Source: Euryarchaeota archaeon UBA182 (GTDB lineage: Archaea; Thermoplasmatota; Poseidoniia; Poseidoniales; Thalassarchaeaceae). From it: 64,000 nucleotides of DNA. The notes beneath the pieces are model-generated. The model was not told where the DNA came from. It ran no database searches and saw only the letters and a list, made by a program, of their open reading frames with translations. The translations under genes were made by a program, and so were the position numbers. Within the stretch, counting starts at the first letter, position 1. Each line of letters starts with the position of its first letter. The stretch covers positions 19,260 through 83,259 of the forward strand of contig DAGH01000001.1 of the NCBI GenBank assembly GCA_002495675.1. Direction: 5' to 3'. Of this stretch, positions 58,829-64,000 are shown in pieces.

Positions 58829-59616
58829 AAACACCCGCCCTGCGTGTCGATGGCCTCAGAAAGGAGTTCGGTGGACTCGTTGCCGTAAAGGATGTCTCGT
58901 TTGACGTTCAAGAGGGCGAATTCGTCGGTCTGATCGGCCCAAACGGATGTGGTAAATCCACAACCTTCAATTGCATCTCGGGACTACTAGACCAGACCGA
59001 AGGCAGTGTTGAGGTCTTTGGGACCGATGTTTCGAAGATGCGGCCGGACCAGATCCAGAACCTCGGAATGACAAGGACGTTCCAGCATACTAGGCTCTGG
59101 CGTGAGATGACCGTCATTGAGAACCTACTTGTCCCCCCGAGGAATCAGTTCTCACCAAGTTTCCTCGACGTAGTAAGGTCAGGTCGCTCACATCCGTCTG
59201 AGGTCGATAGGCTCGAGAGGGCGTTCCAGGTGCTCGACCTACTTGAGGTCCCTCACATGGCGAACAACCTCACCAGCGAGCTCTCGGGCGGCCAGAGCAA
59301 ACTCGTCGATATCGGACGATCGATGATGGGGGAACCACGCCTCCTACTCCTCGACGAGCCCGTCGCGGGGGTAGCAGGACCGTTGGCGATGAAGATATTC
59401 TCGAATCTGCGAAAAATTGTCTCGGAGACCGGAATCTCAGTACTGATTATTGAGCATAACATGGATTTCATCTTGAGACAAGGCGTCGATAGGATAGTTG
59501 TCATGAACGAGGGTGAGATACTCATGGTTGGGACACCGGATGAAGTTAGGTCAAACAGAGCGGTAATAGAGGCATATCTTGGATCAGATGGCCGAGGCGG
59601 GGGTGTCGAGAATTGA
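58825..59616 (+). CDS. livG: ABC importer ATPase LivG
   Basis: 263 residues. Walker A 'GPNGCGKST' near residues 38-46, signature 'LSGGQSKLVDIGRSMM', Walker B 'LLLLDEPVAGV' and the switch His in 'LIIEHNMDFI' are all present. The length and the 'EGEFVGLIGPNG' segment are typical of LivG. The GTG start overlaps the permease stop (GTGA) and is preceded by a GGTGA site at 58814-58818, so translation is coupled. It pairs with LivF as the two ATPases. Confidence 0.96.
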   Translation: MKTPALRVDGLRKEFGGLVAVKDVSFDVQEGEFVGLIGPNGCGKSTTFNCISGLLDQTEGSVEVFGTDVSKMRPDQIQNLGMTRTFQHTRLWREMTVIENLLVPPRNQFSPSFLDVVRSGRSHPSEVDRLERAFQVLDLLEVPHMANNLTSELSGGQSKLVDIGRSMMGEPRLLLLDEPVAGVAGPLAMKIFSNLRKIVSETGISVLIIEHNMDFILRQGVDRIVVMNEGEILMVGTPDEVRSNRAVIEAYLGSDGRGGGVEN

Positions 59617-60332
59617 CGCGTGTATTGGATGTCAAGGGCCTCACCGGCGGTTACGGATCTGTGCAGATACTGTATGGCATCGACATGCACATCGATGAGG
59701 GCGAATTCGTAACAATAATCGGCCCAAATGGATGTGGGAAGTCCACGTTCATCAAAGCCATATTCGGTATCGCTGATTACTACGAGGGACAGGTAAGTTA
59801 CAAGGAGAGGAGAATCTCTGGGATGCGTACCGATCAGTTGGTTAATCTGGGCATTGCATATGTTCCTCAGGTAAACAACGTCTTCCCATCGCTCTCCGTT
59901 GAAGAGAACCTCCAGATGGGGGGAAACTCACTATCTGGGAACATCCTCTCTCAACGCATCGAGCGAGCCTTGGACATGTTCCCTGACCTCCAATCTAGGG
60001 AACATGACTTGGCAGCATCCCTCTCAGGGGGAGAACGCCAGATGCTAGCAATTTCACGGGCCCTCATTTCAGATCCAAATTTCCTGTTGTTGGACGAGCC
60101 TACGGCTGCACTCTCGCCGTTGTACCAACAACAAATCATAGAGAGGATTGACGCCCTCAGGGAACAGGGGATAACCGTACTAATCGTCGAGCAGAACGCG
60201 AGATTGAGTCTTGCCAGATCCGATAGGGGCTATATCATGTCCAATGGCAAGGTCGTCCACACAGGGGATGCGAAGGACATTTTGTCCGACCCGGAAATTG
60301 GGAAGTATTTCCTAGGCACTCATGACGATTAG
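59613..60332 (+). CDS. livF: ABC importer ATPase LivF
   Basis: 239 residues, the usual length. Walker A 'GPNGCGKST', Q-loop 'AYVPQVNNVFPSLSVEENL', signature 'LSGGERQMLAISRAL', Walker B 'FLLLDEPTAALSP' and 'LIVEQNARLSL' are complete. The start is TTG at 59613, overlapping the LivG stop as TTGA, with a GGGGGTG site a few bases upstream. It completes the importer operon; its stop abuts the convergent hydrolase gene without a gap. Confidence 0.96.
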   Translation: MTRVLDVKGLTGGYGSVQILYGIDMHIDEGEFVTIIGPNGCGKSTFIKAIFGIADYYEGQVSYKERRISGMRTDQLVNLGIAYVPQVNNVFPSLSVEENLQMGGNSLSGNILSQRIERALDMFPDLQSREHDLAASLSGGERQMLAISRALISDPNFLLLDEPTAALSPLYQQQIIERIDALREQGITVLIVEQNARLSLARSDRGYIMSNGKVVHTGDAKDILSDPEIGKYFLGTHDD

Positions 60333-60938
60333 TCAGTCAAGTACCATGGAGACAAGATCCCGCAGTAACTCTAGACTCTCTCCCAACCTATGTCCATCGT
60401 CGACCTCTACGATTTCGACGAATGGTGAGGATCTCATGAACACTCGAGAACTTTCGATCGGCACCACATCATCCAGTAGTCCATGTAAGATGACCGTCCT
60501 ATGATTCACCTCAGGCCAGCCCAAACGACGAGCGTCTTCCATGAATGTCCATGGAATTGATACATCTTCGTCCCAGCCTAGCGGATGGAAGGTTTTGATC
60601 CCGACTTTCTTCCACTCCCCTAGTTCAGAATCACCGATTTGCTCCGATAAGGTGTCATACACTCCAAAAGCAGGTGCTAAGAGGACTAACCGCAGGTCTT
60701 CTGAATACTCTTTCACCGCATTTGCAATCGCAAGCCCACCGAACGAGGATCCCATCAGTACATCAAAGGGACCATCATTGTCGATGGCCTCTCTCACGGT
60801 CTTGACCTGGGACGACAATTCCCACCCGTTTCGCCTCATTTCCAGACTGGTAACTTCCCACCCCAGTTCATTTTGCATGTATTGTGGCTTTGTACCATCT
60901 GGGAAGCTCCACAGCCCATGACAAAACAACACGCGCAA
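60333..60938 (-). CDS. Small alpha/beta hydrolase (YqiA-like)
   Basis: 201 residues. The nucleophile elbow is 'LMGSSFGGLAIA', preceded by 'RVLFCHGLWSFPDG' at the N-terminus. The acid is in 'ILHGLLDDVVPIESS' and the histidine in 'VDDGHRLGESL'. Size and layout resemble YqiA/UPF0227-type esterases. The substrate is unknown. It lies 12 bases downstream of the DUF296 gene on the same strand and is convergent with livF. Confidence 0.85.
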   Translation of the reverse strand: MRVLFCHGLWSFPDGTKPQYMQNELGWEVTSLEMRRNGWELSSQVKTVREAIDNDGPFDVLMGSSFGGLAIANAVKEYSEDLRLVLLAPAFGVYDTLSEQIGDSELGEWKKVGIKTFHPLGWDEDVSIPWTFMEDARRLGWPEVNHRTVILHGLLDDVVPIESSRVFMRSSPFVEIVEVDDGHRLGESLELLRDLVSMVLD

Positions 60939-60950
60939 GTTCCGACCTCC

Positions 60951-61481
60951 TTATGTTTGATCGAATTCAAGCCCAAGGAGCTCGACCCCCTCCAACGGGC
61001 AACGGGTCATCGAAGCATGCTTCATCACTCTAATGTGGATTTCTGCAACAACATGCACTGTCGATTGAAACATATGTCCGGCATGAACATTATTGTCATC
61101 ATCCGACCAACAACAGTGTATGTGGGTGAACGCCTCTCCAGATTGCTTCCTAGCCACATTCCCGGATAAGCTAACTAATTCGGAAGGCTGGTCCAACATT
61201 CGCCTCTGGTACACGCCATCCTCATCCATGAATCCATACAAGTTGCCTCGAGTTCGGCCTATACCGCTTGTGATGGCAGCGGCATCGAACCCTAGATCAT
61301 CTGCTAGTATCTTCAAGGCAGCATGTATCTCTTCGCCGGGATCGAGCCTAACGAACAGATCACTATCAGAGCGAGTGTAATCCACGACACCACGAGTATG
61401 ATCAAGTCCCTCAAGTTTCCCCACTCGGAGAACAAGTGAAATTCCTGCAAAAGAAGACAAAGCGAATTTGAGTGAATGCAT
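60951..61481 (-). CDS. DUF296/PPC-domain protein
   Basis: 176 residues. The PPC fold is marked by 'FVRLDPGEEIHAALKILADDLGFDAAAITSGIGRT' (in parts), 'SELVSLSGNVARKQSGEAFTH', 'HIHCCWSDDDNNVHAGHMFQS' and 'VVAEIHIRV'. In plants this domain is attached to AT-hooks; free-standing archaeal and bacterial members have no settled role, although the His cluster may bind metal. The ATG at 61481 is preceded by GGTGGAG, which supports it. It is divergent from the MCM gene. Confidence 0.85.
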   Translation of the reverse strand: MHSLKFALSSFAGISLVLRVGKLEGLDHTRGVVDYTRSDSDLFVRLDPGEEIHAALKILADDLGFDAAAITSGIGRTRGNLYGFMDEDGVYQRRMLDQPSELVSLSGNVARKQSGEAFTHIHCCWSDDDNNVHAGHMFQSTVHVVAEIHIRVMKHASMTRCPLEGVELLGLEFDQT

Positions 61482-61574
61482 GCTTCTCCACCGGAAACAA
61501 GGGGGTGTAGGAACCTATCCGGTTTCTTCATAGGCCTCCAGCGCTGGGAACGAAAGACCGACCGAGGAAACCAC

Positions 61575-63752
61575 ATGACCCTACTAGCTCCTGATGCGAA
61601 GCCCAGATGGCGGTCCTTCCTCGAGGACGTAGTGTCAGATGAAGTCCAGAGAATAGTCTCCGGTCAAACCAATCACTTGGAGCTCAAATTCCACCAAATA
61701 CAAGCCTTCGATCCTGATTTTGCGGACATCTTACTCCTCCAACCCGATCACATACTCAGGGAGGGATCGAATGCCCTGAGAACTTATTGCATGGAAATGG
61801 GCTCCCAGCAACAAAACGATCCATTCATCCGAGTCAGTAACCTTCCCCTAGATAGTAGAAGGGTATTGAGGAGCGTTGGCCATGCAGACGTTCAGAAGCT
61901 AATCAGTTCTGAGGTTATTGCCACCAAGGTCAGTGAAATCAAACCACGCATCCATCGAGCTGTATTCCAATGCTCATGCGATTATGAAACCGAGATCATG
62001 CAAAGGGATCACACTGAATTGGAGGAGCCACTCCAATGTGGCGGATGTGGTGAAAGGAAGGGCCGTGTGAAATTCACCCTCGTCAAGGAAAAATGCTCCT
62101 TGGTAGACAATCAGAAGATAGAGATCCAAGAGATTCCGGAACGAGTGCCCAGTGGGGCCCAACCTAGCAGTGGGATGGTAATCTTGGAGGGTGATCTGGT
62201 AAACAGAGTCCTCCCCGGGACAAGAATAATCGCAAACATGGTGCCTCAGATGCACTCCGAGAGAAAAGGAGCAAGGAAAACTCCCCTGTTTGAGATATTC
62301 TACAACATGGTAAGCATGGAGACCGAGACCGAACCTTTTACCGAGATCAACATAGACCAAGAAGACATCGAGAAGATACTGAAACTAGTCAATGACCATC
62401 CCGAGCCGGAACTCCTCAAACTCGTGACCTCCTCGATTGCACCCTCCATATTCGCGACTCCCGGACTCTATCAGGTTAAGAGGTCACTCGCGCTTCAGTT
62501 GTTCGGCGGCGTATCCAGAATCTCACCCGATGGAACGCGCACTAGAGGGGATATCCACATTCTTCTGATGGGGGATCCGGGTGTGGCAAAGTCCCAACTA
62601 TTGACTTACATGTCCAATCTATCTCCTCGAGGAAAGTTTGCCTCTGGAGGCTCAGTCACATCAGCAGGACTCACTGCAGCTGCGGTAAAAGACGGGTTCT
62701 CGGATGGGAGATTTGCATTGGAGGCGGGCGTTTTACCTCTTTCAGATCGAGGATTAGCCGCGATCGACGAGTTCGATAAAATTGGAAAACAGGAGAGAAG
62801 CGCGATACACCCTGCAATGGAACAACAAAAAGTAAGGGTTGCAAAAGGAGGGATTACTGCCACTCTCAACTCTCGATGCGCAGTTTTGGCTGCTGCCAAT
62901 CCGAAAAGCGGACGATTCGAGTATAGGGGAGGCAATGCGAGCATAATGCAATCCTTCGCCGAGACAGATCTTGAGGCACCTTTGGCGTCTAGGTTCGACC
63001 TAATCTGGCTCTTGAGCGACATACCCGATAGAGGCCTAGATGAACGGATAGCTACCCACATCATCAGGAACAGGGCTTCTGGGTCGAGCGAACTCCAGAT
63101 CGAGGATCAAATGGGCAGCATCGTAAATATAGAATCCGAAGAAATGACAGAAACCGGCCTCGATGATAACGATCACCTAACAACCGGATTCCTCAGGAAG
63201 TATATCGCCTACGCAAAGAAGAACATACATCCAACCATTGACACAGAGGCTCAATCCGAGATCGTGAAATACTATATTCAAACCAGGCAGAATTACCAAA
63301 AAGGCATGATAAATCCGGCAAGCAGTGATTACAGCCTGAATTCTACGAAGGGCGAAAACCAAACAGAAATATCTGTGACTGCTAGAGCACTTGAAGCACT
63401 GATGAGACTCACAGAAGCTCATGCTAGGATGCACCTTAGAGAAGTCGCAACGATCACAGATGCAAAAATGGCAATCAGCATATTCAAACATTGGAGAGAA
63501 GAGTCAAACATCAGGGATGAGGCTGAACTCCAAACAGGAATAAGCAAGGCAGGACAAAGCAGCATCGTAAAGCAAATCATGAGGGAAATATCAGTCGAAA
63601 ACGATGGAAAGATGCCCATTAGTAAAATTCTGGACCGCGCGATGCTGAGTGGAGTTGATGAGGCCACAGTCCGGACTCTTGTGAGTAAGATGCAGCAAAA
63701 TGGAATTATCTACCAACCACCTAACACCCCCGGAACTTACGAATTCGTATGA
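61575..63752 (+). CDS. mcm: Replicative helicase MCM
   Basis: About 725 residues from ATG at 61575, which gives the normal N-terminus; the frame is open to 61476. The N-terminal domain has a four-cysteine zinc motif near 131-155 ('FQCSCDYE' and 'LQCGGCGE') and the OB-fold. The AAA+ core has Walker A 'GDPGVAKSQLL' near 333, Walker B 'LAAIDEFDKI' near 395, sensor 1 'VLAAANPKSGRF' and the arginine finger 'LASRFDLIWLLSD'. A C-terminal winged helix ends with 'ATVRTLVSKMQQNGIIYQPP'. It unwinds DNA ahead of the fork as a hexamer. No intein is present. gatE begins 42 bases downstream. Confidence 0.97.
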   Translation: MTLLAPDAKPRWRSFLEDVVSDEVQRIVSGQTNHLELKFHQIQAFDPDFADILLLQPDHILREGSNALRTYCMEMGSQQQNDPFIRVSNLPLDSRRVLRSVGHADVQKLISSEVIATKVSEIKPRIHRAVFQCSCDYETEIMQRDHTELEEPLQCGGCGERKGRVKFTLVKEKCSLVDNQKIEIQEIPERVPSGAQPSSGMVILEGDLVNRVLPGTRIIANMVPQMHSERKGARKTPLFEIFYNMVSMETETEPFTEINIDQEDIEKILKLVNDHPEPELLKLVTSSIAPSIFATPGLYQVKRSLALQLFGGVSRISPDGTRTRGDIHILLMGDPGVAKSQLLTYMSNLSPRGKFASGGSVTSAGLTAAAVKDGFSDGRFALEAGVLPLSDRGLAAIDEFDKIGKQERSAIHPAMEQQKVRVAKGGITATLNSRCAVLAAANPKSGRFEYRGGNASIMQSFAETDLEAPLASRFDLIWLLSDIPDRGLDERIATHIIRNRASGSSELQIEDQMGSIVNIESEEMTETGLDDNDHLTTGFLRKYIAYAKKNIHPTIDTEAQSEIVKYYIQTRQNYQKGMINPASSDYSLNSTKGENQTEISVTARALEALMRLTEAHARMHLREVATITDAKMAISIFKHWREESNIRDEAELQTGISKAGQSSIVKQIMREISVENDGKMPISKILDRAMLSGVDEATVRTLVSKMQQNGIIYQPPNTPGTYEFV

Positions 63753-63794
63753 TAGCAGCATCGAACCTATGAGCAACCATCACTTGGGAGACAC

Positions 63795-64000
63795 ATGGTG
63801 ACCCTAGGCCCCTCTGGCGACGTGGGTAACCCTGATGGTCTGATTCCCGAAGAATTAGGCTTCATGTGTGGCATCGAAATCCATCAACAACTTTCCTCGG
63901 GGAAGTTGCATTCCCGCCAGGATGGACTCTTGTATGAATTAAATCTGAAAGAAATTCCAAATGATTGGAATAGAGTTAGAAGGAAGCAACGTGCAGCACG
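63795..64000 (+). CDS. gatE: Glutamyl-tRNA(Gln) amidotransferase subunit E, 5' part
   Basis: The first 68 residues of an open frame run off the window end. After a variable N-terminus, 'ELGFMCGIEIHQQLSSGKLHS' (seen in pieces) matches the start of the GatB/GatE catalytic cradle ('GLEIHQQL' motif), and 'NRVRRKQRAAR' follows as in GatE. GatDE converts Glu-tRNA(Gln) to Gln-tRNA(Gln) and is confined to archaea. GatE was preferred to GatB because of the 'EIHQQL' form and this basic segment. The partner gatD is outside the window. ATG at 63795 is the first possible start after mcm. Confidence 0.85.
   Translation, partial: MVTLGPSGDVGNPDGLIPEELGFMCGIEIHQQLSSGKLHSRQDGLLYELNLKEIPNDWNRVRRKQRAA

Overview
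The window looks like chromosomal DNA of a planktonic marine euryarchaeon of the Marine Group II / Candidatus Poseidoniales type (Thermoplasmatota side). The archaeal core is clear: transcription factor B, both topoisomerase VI subunits, MCM, RpoN, ribosomal proteins L18e-L13-S9, tRNA genes with an encoded CCA, Trm1 and the start of GatE. These sit beside a proteorhodopsin-type pump, a bacterial-type NAD-dependent DNA ligase and very large calcium-repeat surface proteins, a mix known from Marine Group II genomes. The assignment is inference from gene content; there is no rRNA gene to confirm it.

Layout. 0-5.1 kb: a giant surface protein (beta-propeller-like repeats interrupted by a von Willebrand A domain). 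5.1-14.3 kb: ArsR-like regulator, small membrane protein, topoisomerase VI operon, an aconitase-family enzyme with its swivel domain first, TFB and a coupled unknown gene. 14.3-21.5 kb: B12-dependent ribonucleotide reductase, OsmC protein, NADP isocitrate dehydrogenase, blue-tuned proteorhodopsin with a hairpin/T-tract terminator, methyltransferase. 21.5-29 kb: PIN-domain giant, DHH phosphoesterase, NUDIX hydrolase, cobalamin adenosyltransferase, RlmH, PanD. 29-37 kb: a 2660-residue surface protein with Asp-rich calcium repeats. 37-44.4 kb: ribosomal/RNA polymerase operon, tRNA-Pro, LigA, PAC2 protein, RecB/Cas4-like nuclease, DEDDh exonuclease, two tandem tRNA-Arg genes. 44.4-54 kb: secreted esterase with 18 calcium repeats, small unknown genes, hotdog thioesterase, pentapeptide protein, second PAC2 gene, NfuA-like protein, MoaA, Trm1, PurM. 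54-60.3 kb: a branched-chain amino-acid-type ABC importer with a fused LivH-TM2-LivM permease. 60.3-64 kb: small hydrolase, DUF296 protein, MCM helicase and the 5' end of gatE.

How it fits together. The gene set suits a light-assisted heterotroph: a proton pump, an amino-acid importer, large adhesin or degradative surface proteins, a TCA-cycle enzyme and cobalamin-dependent dNTP synthesis fed by its own adenosyltransferase. Many enzymes are bacterial in type (Icd, LigA, PanD, RlmH, NfuA, proteorhodopsin, Liv transporter), which suggests repeated gene acquisition. Many first genes show a TATA-like element about 25-28 bases before the start codon, implying leaderless mRNAs, whereas genes inside operons use GGTGA-type ribosome binding sites and ATGA/GTGA/TTGA overlaps. 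No CRISPR array, insertion sequence, integrase, rRNA gene or replication origin was seen. No gene-free stretch exceeds 300 bases.
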